This document shows positions 23,110-33,898 of a DNA stretch of 64,000 nt, piece by piece. The position numbers and the translations under genes are program-made. Below the pieces are notes generated by a model. The model was not told where the DNA came from. It ran no database searches and worked only from the letters and a program-made list of their open reading frames with translations. The stretch is taken from assembly GCA_003254905.1 (NCBI GenBank), contig QANU01073503.1, forward strand, positions 124,001-188,000, in the 5' to 3' direction. The stretch comes from Nissolia schottii. Lineage: Eukaryota > Streptophyta > Magnoliopsida > Fabales > Fabaceae. Positions within the stretch are counted from its first letter, which is position 1. The number at the start of each line of letters is the position of its first letter.

Positions 23110-25425
23110 ATGACAAGCACTTCAAAAGTTATCACATGCAAAGGTATGAACCAAGCCATTTAAACATTCCCATCACTTTGAATTTTTCATGTTATTTTGA
23201 AACTTTATTATTATGCAACATTTCTGTGCAAGGTAACTAGATAATGTTAATGAATCTAGATCATATATTATAAAGTAAGTACATATTTTTTGGTTTGGAT
23301 AAATGTTGTTTTGTAGCTGCAATATGCTGGGAGGCAGGCGAATCTGTGATTTTAGAAGAGATAGAAGTGGATCCACCAAAGGCAAATGAAGTTAGAGTTA
23401 AGATGCTTTGTGCTAGTATCTGCCACACAGACATCACATCCATTCAAGGAAACCCATATGTAATTACTACTCTTTTTCAATTTCAATCCCATATATTGCT
23501 TTGACCTTGAGTTTGTTTTCTCTATATTTTCGTTCGACTAGTGTGGTTTACTCTTAATTAATTTGCAGGTTCATTTTCCTCTGGCACTTGGACATGAAGG
23601 TGTTGGGTAAGCTTCATATACTAAAATCTTCATATATATGTTTGCGGATATTCAAGTGTGAGTGTTGAAGTCCAATTTCGGCTGAGAATAGACTAAGTGA
23701 ATAAGTGAATAGTATATTATTGTAAGGACTTATAAGCTTATTGTACATTGAACTTATAAGGGTTATTTAGATCTTATCTTTAAGTAATAAGAGACTTAAT
23801 AATAAAAGTTTTGATGATATGTCAAGAATTATCTATTCTAAAAGTTTAAGCTGATGCGCAAATATAATTGAATTATTTACTTAATAGCATCTACCATGAA
23901 TTCCATGTCATGCATAATGAATGGATTGCAGTGTTGTAGAGAGTGTTGGGGACCAAGTCACAAATGTGAAAGTAGGGGACATGGTGATTCCAACATACAT
24001 AGGAGAGTGCCAAGAATGTGGAAATTGCATTTCAGGGAAAACCAACTTGTGCCTCACATACCCTGGTAGAGTGACAGGCTTGATGCCAGACAACACTTCA
24101 AGGATGTCATGCAGAGGAAAGAGGCTTCACCACATTTTCAGTTGTGCCACATGGTCAGAGTACATGGTCAATGATGCCAACTATGTCCTCAAAGTTGATC
24201 CAACCATGAATCTAGCTTATGCCAGCTTCATCTCTTGTGGTTTCTCAACTGGATATGGAGCTCCATGGAAGGAAGCCAAGGTTGAGAGTGGATCAAGTGT
24301 TGCTGTTTTTGGTCTTGGTGCTGTTGGATTAGGGGTATGTATGTGTGTGTGTATATATATATATATATGCATCTAATACTACACTTGTTTCTATGTCTGA
24401 GTTTAATTTATTTGTTGTCAAATATATAATTAACTGTGTGATCAAAATCTTTACGATTAAGTGGTCATTGATTCATGTCTTAAGTTCTTGATATGTGCCA
24501 TGTCCACGTTTCACACCCAAAATAAGCTCATGCATGAAGGAATCCGTCAAATATATAACCAATCAATTGCCATTTTGAGCCTTAAGTTGTGGACCTTGCA
24601 TTACAGGCTATAAGTGGAGCAAAAATGATGGGGGCAACTAAGATAATTGGAATTGACAAGAACGAGATGAAGAGACAAAAGGGGGAGGCCTTTGGGATGA
24701 CTGACTTTATAAATCCCAGTAATTCTGATAAGCCTCCTTCTGAATTGGTGAAGGAACTAAGCGGCGGAATCGGTGTGGATTATTCTTTTGAGTGCACTGG
24801 AGTTGGACCTTTACTCACTGAATCCTTAATGGCCACAAAAATGGTAAGTTTTTTTTTTTTTTAAATCTAATTACATAAGATGTTGTTTTATATATATACA
24901 TATACATATATATATATCTAAGTAATCAACTTAAAAATATTTGTGTTGCTAATTATAGTTTCTTTATATATAGGGAACAGGTAAAGCAATAACAATTGGT
25001 ATAGGAAAGGAAGCCATAGTGCCATTAGGTCATCCTGCCATTCTGTTTGGCAGAACTTTGAAAGGTTCTGTTTTTGGAGGCCTCAAACCCATATCAGAAC
25101 TTTCCATCATAGCTGACAAATGTCACAAAGAGGTATATTCATCGATCTATTTATATATTTTGATACAATTTATATTCGGATACATTTATTTAAAGATATA
25201 TAAAAAATATATATAAATACGCATTTCATAGGCTTATTTCTTGCGCGCACGTATGTTGATGCAAGTGTCACACAATTTTTGTATTGGACTATTTACCATT
25301 TTTTTTCTTTTCAGGAATTCCCTCTTCAAGAACTATTCACCCATGAGGCCACATTGGAAGATATAAACCAAGCACTTGAGCTATTGAAACAGCCCAATTG
25401 TGTGAAAGTTGTTGTCAAGATATGA
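23110..25425 (+). CDS. Zinc-dependent alcohol dehydrogenase-like, tandem copy 2
   Basis: Paralogue of the gene at 16018, also 374 residues. Exons: 23110-23143, 23317-23459, 23569-23606, 23932-24334, 24607-24843, 24974-25132, 25315-25425. Every exon has exactly the same length as in copy 1. The zinc ligands ([21 protein letters not shown] and the GECQECGNC...C loop), FGLGAVGLG and the NAD-type IGIDKN are all kept. Substitutions cluster in the region after the structural zinc loop (residues about 114-165) and in the second half, which could shift substrate choice. Introns are compact and free of inserts. The two genes share strand, promoter core and 3' flank, so this is a head-to-tail tandem duplication. 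A third, decayed copy lies downstream at about 26595. Both intact copies look functional. Confidence 0.93.
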
Positions 25426-25899
25426 TGATATTCTAGCAACTTTATTCCAAAGGAGACAATAAATCGTCAATAATAATGGAAGTAAAGATTCACTTATTGT
25501 TGTTTGTGCTTTAAAAATTATGGAGTTAGACACTATGATCTATAAAATGATATATTTCATAACAATAAAATGATCGATATATCTCAAATGAATTATTACG
25601 AGAAATTTTTATCAGCATAAAATAAAAAACTTTCTATTGTTCCAAAATTAGTTATCTATTTCTCTCCATACATGTATCAATTTGCAAAAACAATGAGTTT
25701 GAACTCATGCCTCTCCTAGCTCATTCCAAGAATTAAACCCTTGACCAAATGCTTAAAAAACTCAATCATCTACCAACTATGTTGAACTTTGTTGGTACTC
25801 TACTAGTATCAAACTTTGATTAAATGATTAAGGAGCCTATCTAACTGTAAAAATGTCATTACAAAAATAAAGAGAATGCAAACCAATAACAATGCCAAT
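25426..25899. other. 3' flank of ADH copy 2
   Basis: Begins with sequence shared with the 3' flank of copy 1 (ATTCTAGCAA just after the stop). No gene is seen. Confidence 0.5.
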
Positions 25900-25957
25900 A
25901 CAAAAATTACGGAATTATATGACAGCTTTTGTGTTGAACAGTAGATGAAAACCAAGC
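25900..25957 (+). repeat. Duplicated ADH 3'-flank segment, copy A
   Basis: The run ACAAAAATTACGGAATTATA and the following GACAGCTTTTGTGTTGAACA recur with few changes at 26783-26841, next to the relic of the third ADH copy. Confidence 0.65.
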
Positions 25958-25959
25958 AA

Positions 25960-26371
25960 ACGAAGTTGAGTGTCGATCTCATTTGCAAGAACAACTTGAA
26001 CTCAAAGCCTTACTGAGTACACCATCGATGTAATTCGCGCCAAAGTTACCAACGTAGCCCACCTAATAAAGTTTTTGATCGCAAATGCTACCAGTGACCA
26101 TAATAAGGTTGCAATAAACTATTATAAAGAGTGTTTGAGATATTTCTCTGGCACATATGATATTGCTAGTGAAGACATTGAACGAGATTTGAAGTCAAAG
26201 GACTACGAGTACATGAGATTTAATGCATATGCTTTAACAATGGAGATTAGTGGTTGTCTGTCGGGAGCTTCATACAAAGATCCCTTGTTGCTCCCAAAAT
26301 ATGGTTCTGATGTGATCCTACTTACTGATATAATTCAAGATTTGTCATTTCTTATGCAGCGGCATAATTAG
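25960..26371 (+). pseudogene. Relic of a plant invertase/pectin methylesterase inhibitor (PMEI) gene
   Basis: PMEI-domain proteins are small secreted four-helix inhibitors of pectin methylesterase or of invertase. The open part ends AIN YYKECLRYFSGTYDIASEDI ... LKSKDYEYMRFNAYALTMEI ... SGCLSG and stops at 26369-26371. The third and fourth conserved cysteines (KECLRYF, SGCLSG) are present. Upstream, VDLICKNNLNSKP resembles the start of the domain, but it is in another frame, the second cysteine is gone, and there is no signal peptide or good ATG. The locus therefore looks 5'-truncated and frameshifted. Its left edge abuts the duplicated ADH flank. Confidence 0.6.
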
Positions 26372-26594
26372 TTGATTTTTCAGTTCTTTATATATGCTTT
26401 ATCCCCTGCCTTTCAAATAAAGAAGTGTGTTCTTGGAATAAAATGAAAAAGTATTATTCGATTCTATTTGTTGTTTGATATTTTTAGTTTTGTGAGTTAC
26501 GTTCTTAAAATGATATAAATCTTGTCAAAGAATTAGTTGATTTCTAGTTCTTTATGACCACGTTTGGTACTAATTACAGGGGGACAGAGACATA

Positions 26595-26700
26595 CGAAAT
26601 TCTTATTCACCATTAAGATCTCATTGGCATGCATTTGAGTTATTGAAACTACCCAATTGTGTGAAAATAGTCATCAAGATATTATATGATATTCTAACAT
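26595..26700 (+). pseudogene. Relic of the last exon of a third ADH copy
   Basis: The stretch contains AAGATCTCATTGGCA, GAGTTATTGAAAC and CCCAATTGTGTGAAAAT followed by GTCATCAAGATAT, matching exon 7 of the two ADH genes (GAGCTATTGAAACAGCCCAA, TGTGTGAAAGTTGTTGTCAA), with internal deletions. After the former stop comes ATGATATTCTAAC, as in the 3' flank of copy 2. No other ADH exons are visible next to it. Confidence 0.75.
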
Positions 26701-26782
26701 TCGCTGTTAGACAATTCTTAAATAATTCTAACATGGAACATTTTGGTACTCACCAAGATATTAAACTCATGTAAAAATGTGA

Positions 26783-26841
26783 CTACAAAAATTACGGAAT
26801 TATATAACAGCTTTTGTGTTGATTAGTATACGAAAACCAAG
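26783..26841 (+). repeat. Duplicated ADH 3'-flank segment, copy B
   Basis: Counterpart of 25900-25957. Its position after the relic ADH exon shows that exon 7 and about 0.2 kb of flank were duplicated together. Confidence 0.65.
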
Positions 26842-27210
26842 AGCCAATTAAGCTTTTGTGCCATATTTAATGTCTTTTTTAATCTAATCAAATGACGAAT
26901 AAATTTCCAATTTTGTGTATCCATTTGTCTGAACTTCAGTAAAGTAGAAGAAATACAAGAGTTTTGAGCCATAACAATCATAAAACCCAAGAAGGATGAG
27001 GGCTTAATAAGCACCTGCACCTCATAGAACCTAGTGCATGAAAGAAGTTGCAGAGCTCACGGCAAGCCACGTAGTAGAATCCCGAAAGCAAATGATAGCA
27101 ATACAATACACACTCTCAATCCCTATATAAACCTCACATGTCCTTACTCCTAAACAAGCGAACTCACAAACTTTTCCAACAAACAAACTTGAGTATTCAT
27201 CAATCATATC

Positions 27211-27932
27211 ATGATGGCCTCCTTCCCCACTCTCATCATTTCGTCCTTAATATTTTTGATGTCCTTGTCAGCTGCAACAATACCACTTTCACATCATCAC
27301 CACCACCATCCTACTCCTCCTGATATCCTATACAACCATAGTATTGTTGTTGTCAATGTCACTAAAGGCCCTGACCCCATCTCATTCACCCTAGTCTATG
27401 ATCATGAAGCATACATCACTTCCTACTACACCTCTACTATCTGCCTCTCCAAGATATCAGTGTGGGCAGCGACAAACTTGGATTACTGGAGAATTATTTC
27501 AAGTTAGAAGGAGAACACAAGGGTTTTGCTGTGGACTGTGGCACTAGTGCCATGTATCTTTACAAACCCGCATATACAAAAGTTTAGAACAAATGGAAGC
27601 AATTGGCAAATCAACTACCCAAGGGCTCAATATTTCCCACAGCTAAGCCCTGAAAGGACGGTTTTGAACTTTGCTTGAAATGAAACGATTATCTATTACG
27701 CACCGCACCTTCAATGACCTTTCACTTCAAGTCTAAGCATTATCTTCAACTCGGCTATCAGCAGACATGGGTTAAAGCCCAAGACTTCGGTTGGTGTGTT
27801 GCAATTTTACCTCAAGAGGGAGACACCAAACACTTGTCATTGTTTGGGGGCCATCAGTTGTCCAACATCAATGTTGGATATGATATTGAGAAGGGAGGAA
27901 TATCTTTTACCCCGCAAGTTTGTGCATCTTAG
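27211..27932 (+). pseudogene. Relic of a nepenthesin-like (A1) aspartic protease gene
   Basis: The 5' part (27211-27507) encodes a signal peptide, MMASFPTLIISSLIFLMSLS, then a His-rich stretch and VVVNVTKGPDPISFTLVYD, which resembles the start of the pepsin fold. Further on, AVDCGTSAMYLYKPAYTKV resembles the second active-site region (usually DSGT or DTGT, here DCGT). The last part (27714-27932) encodes MTFHFK..., WCVAILPQEGD and LFGGHQLSNINVGYDIEKGG with SFTPQVC at the end, typical of the C-terminal lobe. The pieces lie in different frames with stops between them, and most of the N-terminal lobe, including the first catalytic DTGS, is missing. A1 proteases of this type act in the apoplast or vacuole; this copy is unlikely to be functional. 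Confidence 0.65.
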
Positions 27933-28282
27933 TACTAATTAGTTACTGCTTGTTATGTTATGTTATAAATAATTAAATAAATAATGTAATGTGACAACAA
28001 ATTATACTAATAATCAAGCCAAGCTTATGTATTACCATCAAATTTCTCTCGGTCTCACTGCTTTTCAATTTTCCATTTTCCAAATGTATTCTCTTTTCCT
28101 CATTGATTGTGGTATGTTAGTTTCTTACTTGCAGGTATTAAGCTTATGCCAAAAACTTTTGTCATTTCGTATTAAGCAAGATAACACAACAAATGGCAGG
28201 TAATTAGGGGATAAACATGGACAACAGTTGTAGCAATTTCTTATTGATAACATAAATGAAAATACATAAGGTGATCATACTA
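27933..28282. other. Gene-free stretch
   Basis: AT-rich spacer between the protease relic and the 3' end of the F-box gene. Confidence 0.5.
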
Positions 28283-29434
28283 TTAAATGCAAGGTGATAT
28301 CAAACTCTCCGAATAGACACTCACACAAAGGTAACCACGGGAGTTCTGAATCCCAGGAGGAGCATTAAAAGTGCCACTTTTAGAATTGTAAACAAATAAG
28401 CCCGTGTTGTACCGGAAAAATAATATTTCATCATCCTCCTCCTCACCAGAGATACAAAGTGGTACGATCCCTAGGTAAGGGACACTAAACAATTTAGTCC
28501 AAGACTCATTATTTTCGTAGTCCCTCATAAGCCAAACATTGTAAACCTTGTCGTCACAACATAGACCGATGCACAAGCAGCCCTTTAAAACTGTCAAGTC
28601 AGGCATAGCATCATCATGTGGTCCGATAGGAGGAAGCAATAGTTTTTTATGATACATCTCCGTTGCCAGATCAAGAGAAACAATAACAAAGCGAAACGCA
28701 TTATGAGGTTGAATCGCATTATTGATAAAACTAAACCAATCCTGAGCCAACCAATGAAGCCTGCAATTCACAAATTTTCCCCAATCGCCGAAATTTGTAC
28801 AGCGTGCAGGAAAAGGTTGAATCGATCTCCATGATTCGGTACCCAAAGTATGAACTTGGACATCGTTCTTTTTAACACCGCGACCAGCCAAAGCATGAAC
28901 AGCTACTACCTTATAACTATGACTGAGATGATCATAGCCAAACCCAAATACAGTAAAAGGATATTTACGAGGCTCAAGAGGTATTGACGGCGGCAAAGCT
29001 TTGAGCTTTCCAGTGAGGGGGTTCCACAAAATGGGACAAAATATTCTATCAACCACATAGAGCATGCCATGGCAAGATCCAATCATGGATCCGCCGCTTA
29101 GTTCTTTGGCGCAATGGGAATCGAGCCACATGGCAGTGGCGGCGCTAGAGGTGGTGATATTGTAATTTGAATGTCGCGGTGGGTCCGTATAGGTTATGAC
29201 GAGGTGGTTGCGGGGGTTGGTTGGGTCGGTGGCACGAAATTGCTCCTTTGCGAATTGGGGGCCTGAGATTAGGGCATCGAAGGATTTGGAAAGGGACTTG
29301 AAGCGGATGAGGGGCTTCACTGACAGCCTCGGGAGGATTTCGGCGACTAGATCGAAGGGAAAGGTGAATTGGTGGCTGCTGGCGGCCACGGCAGTTGTTG
29401 TTTCCTCCGTAGCTGTTGGTTGTTGAGACTGCAT
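28283..29434 (-). CDS. F-box protein with F-box-associated domain
   Basis: Single-exon gene of 383 residues. F-box proteins are the substrate-receptor subunits of SCF ubiquitin ligases. The F-box lies at about residues 25-65 (FPFDLVAEILPRLSVKPLIR, then FKSLSKSF), binding SKP1/ASK proteins. The rest fits the F-box-associated interaction domain of the large F-box/kelch-like family: GSCHGMLYV, CPILWNPLTGKLKALPP, FGFGYDHLSHSYKVVAV, and VYNVWLMRDYENNESWTKLF in the last third. I chose the ATG at 29434-29432 because it precedes the F-box at the usual distance and the sequence before it runs into a T-tract and then the N gap. The target protein cannot be predicted. The promoter is mostly hidden by the gap. 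Confidence 0.9.
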   Translation of the reverse strand: MQSQQPTATEETTTAVAASSHQFTFPFDLVAEILPRLSVKPLIRFKSLSKSFDALISGPQFAKEQFRATDPTNPRNHLVITYTDPPRHSNYNITTSSAATAMWLDSHCAKELSGGSMIGSCHGMLYVVDRIFCPILWNPLTGKLKALPPSIPLEPRKYPFTVFGFGYDHLSHSYKVVAVHALAGRGVKKNDVQVHTLGTESWRSIQPFPARCTNFGDWGKFVNCRLHWLAQDWFSFINNAIQPHNAFRFVIVSLDLATEMYHKKLLLPPIGPHDDAMPDLTVLKGCLCIGLCCDDKVYNVWLMRDYENNESWTKLFSVPYLGIVPLCISGEEEDDEILFFRYNTGLFVYNSKSGTFNAPPGIQNSRGYLCVSVYSESLISPCI

Positions 29435-29447
29435 ATTCCTTTTTTTT

Positions 29448-30327
29448 NNNNNNNNNNNNNNNNNNNNNNNNNNNNNNNNNNNNNNNNNNNNNNNNNNNNN
29501 NNNNNNNNNNNNNNNNNNNNNNNNNNNNNNNNNNNNNNNNNNNNNNNNNNNNNNNNNNNNNNNNNNNNNNNNNNNNNNNNNNNNNNNNNNNNNNNNNNNN
29601 NNNNNNNNNNNNNNNNNNNNNNNNNNNNNNNNNNNNNNNNNNNNNNNNNNNNNNNNNNNNNNNNNNNNNNNNNNNNNNNNNNNNNNNNNNNNNNNNNNNN
29701 NNNNNNNNNNNNNNNNNNNNNNNNNNNNNNNNNNNNNNNNNNNNNNNNNNNNNNNNNNNNNNNNNNNNNNNNNNNNNNNNNNNNNNNNNNNNNNNNNNNN
29801 NNNNNNNNNNNNNNNNNNNNNNNNNNNNNNNNNNNNNNNNNNNNNNNNNNNNNNNNNNNNNNNNNNNNNNNNNNNNNNNNNNNNNNNNNNNNNNNNNNNN
29901 NNNNNNNNNNNNNNNNNNNNNNNNNNNNNNNNNNNNNNNNNNNNNNNNNNNNNNNNNNNNNNNNNNNNNNNNNNNNNNNNNNNNNNNNNNNNNNNNNNNN
30001 NNNNNNNNNNNNNNNNNNNNNNNNNNNNNNNNNNNNNNNNNNNNNNNNNNNNNNNNNNNNNNNNNNNNNNNNNNNNNNNNNNNNNNNNNNNNNNNNNNNN
30101 NNNNNNNNNNNNNNNNNNNNNNNNNNNNNNNNNNNNNNNNNNNNNNNNNNNNNNNNNNNNNNNNNNNNNNNNNNNNNNNNNNNNNNNNNNNNNNNNNNNN
30201 NNNNNNNNNNNNNNNNNNNNNNNNNNNNNNNNNNNNNNNNNNNNNNNNNNNNNNNNNNNNNNNNNNNNNNNNNNNNNNNNNNNNNNNNNNNNNNNNNNNN
30301 NNNNNNNNNNNNNNNNNNNNNNNNNNN
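29448..30327. other. Assembly gap (880 N)
   Basis: A run of N with T-rich DNA on the left and A-rich DNA on the right. ORFs that cross it are artefacts. Confidence 0.99.
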
Positions 30328-30627
30328 AAAAAAAAAACTCACTATTTGTTCTAATACTCATTAATAATATGAATATTTTGATAATTTTTTCATCTCACAT
30401 TAATTACATTTGACTACACTCTCACACACAATTAATATTTACAATCCACTGTTATTTCTCTCACTTAATTTTTAAGTGATGAAAATCCAAAGAACATTAT
30501 TATATGTGGAAGAAATATATTTAATAATAATATAATCAATATTTTTAAAAATTATTAATTATTAAATGGTCATATGATAATCTAGATACAAAAATCAAGC
30601 TTAAAATATATTACAAAATACTAATCT
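30328..30627. other. Gene-free stretch right of the gap
   Basis: AT-rich DNA with no feature I can assign. Confidence 0.5.
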
Positions 30628-31110
30628 AAGAAACCATTTTTAGTAAAAAAAATAAAAGGTTATTGGTTACAGAAATTGAAATTTGTCAAAAATCATTTTA
30701 GTAATTTTAGAGTAAAACTCCAAAGCTATAGCCTTTGAAAAATGCTCATTGACGACAAATTTTATTTTTCAAACATGGTTATAATTATGTAAGATGATCA
30801 TTAATTTAAAAAATTATTTTTAGTAAAAAAAATAGAAGGCCATGGGATATTAAAATTAGAATTAGAATCTACTGAAAATCATTTTAGAGTGAAAATTCAA
30901 GGTTGTAGCCTTTGAAAAATGTATATTAACGATTAACTTTGTTTTTCACGAAAAAGACATGGTCATAGCCTATGAATATGACAATTAATCTAAAAGTCTT
31001 TTTATTGAAAAATAGAAGGTCGCAAGTTAAAGAAATTGCAATTTAACGAAAATCATTTTTGAATGCATATCTAAGGCTATAGCCTTCGAAAAATATGTAA
31101 TTTGAACTAT
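30628..31110 (+). repeat. Degenerate tandem repeat, period about 175-180 bp
   Basis: Nearly three copies of a unit. Landmarks recur in order: ATTTTTAGTAAAAAAAATAGA near 30636 and 30815, and TGTAGCCTTTGAAAAATG-like words at about 30727, 30905 and 31078. Copies are clearly diverged. Confidence 0.65.
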
Positions 31111-31384
31111 ATCGCTTCTCAAAGTCCTATTGGAACTTTCATCCATATGAGCAACGAGTTGTTCAATTCTTAGCACAAGTTAGTCTCACTCCTCAGGGAA
31201 ATAAAGTTGAGGTTAACAAATATAACAAAAGCAGAAAAGTAGAACAAAACAATATATTCACATACATTAAATGAAATTTATTATGGGGTCCATTGCAAGA
31301 TACCAAGAACAACATCAATATTTAGTCTTTGGACAAAAATATTAACTTGTAAGTGGTACTCTTAATGTAGTAATCAAATATTGA

Positions 31385-32445
31385 CAATAAATCCGGTCAA
31401 ACAATAAGCATGTCTTTGGATTGACTTATTACTTACATGCAAGGTTGTTAAACTCTAGAGTTTAAGTAAACTCGTGGAGTCTCAGCAAACTCGAATCGTA
31501 AACTCGACTCGTAAACTCGTATGAGTTTACATATTTAAAAAAATATGTTATAAGCAATATAATTAGGAAATAAACTTGATTAAATATTGTATTTATAATT
31601 AAAATTGAATAATGTTAACTTTAAATTAAATTAATGAAAGAAATATCATAAAATACACCTTAATGCATGACACTTAGTGGTTATGTCATACTTTATTTAG
31701 TATCTATATTATTTTATAGTTCAATAAAACATAGCTCAATTACGATAAATATATGAAATTAGCTAAATAAACTCAATATATATTATCTAATATAAACAAA
31801 GTTAGGTAAGTATCTAACAAAGTTACAAAATTTGTACATTTTGAGGTAAACTCGTAAACTCGTAGGTAGATTTTAACGTGTAAACTCGCTAGTAGAATCG
31901 AAAGTTTACTTAAACTCGTACAAGTTTACCAAAAAAGAGTTTACATAAGTGTTAACTCATTTTGTGTAGTAAAATCGTAAACTCGTAAGAGTTTACGAGT
32001 TAACTCGAGAGTTTAACAACCATGCTTACATGGAACCTAATAATTGTCACATATATATTACCATAGGTGTGCATATAATTCGGCCAAATACTGACATTCC
32101 TTTGGGCCGACCAATATAATCACATACCCACAACATTCTTTATGTTCCAAAATAAATTAAATTTGACAAAATGGGCTACTTTGGCAGCATGTTGTCATAA
32201 TTAATTTACTTAAAATCTCTCATCTGTAAAAAAAATTTGAATGCAAAATTGACACAGTATGATCTAAAATATTTATTATCGTAAGTGTTCATATAATTCG
32301 GTCAAACATTGATCTTCCTTTGGGCTGACCAATATTCACATGAACCACATGGGTCACTATTTCCTTATGTTCTAAAATAAACTGACTTTAACAATAGAGA
32401 CTACTTTGGTAACATATTGTCTCGAAAACTGATTTCTTTATAAAT
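31385..32445 (+). repeat. Diverged tandem copies of an approximately 220-bp unit
   Basis: CATATAATTCGGCCAAATAC at about 32070 and CATATAATTCGGTCAAACAT at about 32290 start two similar blocks; both continue with CTTTGGGC(C/T)GACCAATAT and later CTACTTTGG. A third partial start (TCCGGTCAAACAATAAGCAT) lies at about 31392 and is split from the rest by the MITE at 31440-32024. Confidence 0.6.
31440..32024. mobile_element. hAT-like MITE, 585 bp, with AAACTCGT subterminal repeats
   Basis: Flanked by a perfect 8-bp duplication, CTTACATG, at 31432-31439 and 32025-32032. The inverted ends are CAAGGTTGTTAAACTC and the complement of GAGTTTAACAACCATG (one mismatch in 16). Both ends are packed with AAACTCGT/ACGAGTTT words on both strands, the kind of multiple subterminal motifs that hAT transposases bind. 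No ORF. Confidence 0.8.
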
Positions 32446-32499
32446 AATTGAATCCAAATAACACAATTTAAAATAGTATCAAAATAATTTCAAAATCTT

Positions 32500-32639
32500 T
32501 GAGAACGCCTATTTTGATTCGGCCCCGACAGCTTCTCGCCCTTCTCTTTTGAATGATTTGATGCAGATCGCGTGACGTCGTGGGGCTAGTTTTCTCTATT
32601 GTTTTTCTTTGGGCTTTAGCCCTTTATCTACCAAAAAAA
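32500..32639 (+). mobile_element. 3' end of a LINE- or SINE-like retroposon
   Basis: A segment less AT-rich than its surroundings ends in a short hairpin, GGGCT-TT-AGCCC (32611-32622), then TTTATCTACC and an A run (32633-32641). A terminal hairpin followed by a poly(A) tail is typical of plant LINE 3' ends. No coding part remains. Confidence 0.45.
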
Positions 32640-32641
32640 AA

Positions 32642-33440
32642 TATTATTAATAGACAACATCCAAATTTAAGGTTTTATATCTTATGAACATGATCAATCA
32701 AAATCTGATCAAAACTTGAATCTTTAAAATAAATTGAATCGAAATTCAACATAAGAGGATTATAAAATAATCAAATATACAAAAGCAAACCAATTCTGTA
32801 TATAAGAATAGACTTTTATCATGAATCTATAGCCATATAGAATCAAGAGAAATTAATGAGAAAAAGCAAATGAATAGACCAACGCTCATATACTGAATTC
32901 CTAAAATAAACCAAAGTCAAAATTCAGGCACATTAACGATCCAAAAAAAAATTGTTAAACATAAAAATAACCTAAACCATATTCATATACGAAATCATAG
33001 CATATGAATAGCAATTCTTTAACCTTGAATCATGTGATTGCTTGGTCAATATACCTATTCAATCTCGATTTGTTCTAGCTAGTTTTAAAAGGTTAGAACA
33101 AATAATCAATAAAGGAATGTGTGTTTAGTGTTGGAAAACACAAAGCTCATATTCAAAAAGGATTCATAAACATCTTCACTTGATGTTAGGTGCTCAGTCC
33201 GTAGTGAAATCAAACACATAAAAGACAAATTGATTCCCTTGAATCCATGAAGAATGATTTTTTTTCTTCAAAATTTAAAGTCGCATGCCGAGATAAAACA
33301 CAATAATAACAATTAAAAACTGAATCCATACATCAAAGTATTTGAAAGGCGAAACCAGAACATCAAAGATCAACAAAAAATTAAATCAATTATTACGTTT
33401 GTGTTTGAACCCTTATTTACTCAATGATTCAACAATAGAG
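32642..33440. other. Possible untranslated leader of the Copia-like fragment
   Basis: The sequence lies internal to the primer binding site of the LTR at 33456 but has no gag or pol similarity I can recognise. It is AT-rich. No gene. Confidence 0.3.
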
Positions 33441-33898
33441 GGCTCTGATACCACTTATTGAAAAATTCTTAATTCAATAACCCCAAGACCTTTCATGATA
33501 AATTATCAAAATGATAAATAGACTAGATGCAGAAGCCTGAATCCTTAGGAATTGATATTGATGTTTGAACTCAACCAAAATCTCTTATTAGAGCTTTAGC
33601 GCAGCTATTTTGATGACGAAAGAGACTGCAAAATGATTTTGGCGTGTTGAGGACCAATACTCTCATTACCTATTTATAATTGACTAGTGGTTCCTGTAAA
33701 ATCCCAAAAGCCAATAAAAATTAATGGAACGATTATTACCCACCCAAACCAATAAATAGTACTTATTCCTTTATTTAATTTTGTTAAACATTAGAGAGAC
33801 CAACATATTATAAATTATAAAAAATAGCTAATATAATTATGTTCATAATTATATACATAACCCACAAAAATAGATTGAGGAAATATAATTTCCTAACA
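33441..33898 (-). mobile_element. Copia-like LTR with primer binding site, fossil
   Basis: Read on the minus strand, the LTR runs from 33898 (TGTTAGGAAATTATATTTCC) to 33456 (ending CAATA), about 443 bp. It is followed after two bases by TGGTATCAGAGCC (33453-33441), the primer binding site complementary to initiator methionine tRNA used by many plant Copia elements. No second LTR and no pol domain was found to the left, so this is the 5' end of a broken element. Confidence 0.7.

Noticed and set aside
28283-30361. 692-residue open frame and others crossing the first gap
   Set aside because: They are open only because the run of N has no stops. The real F-box gene starts at 29434.
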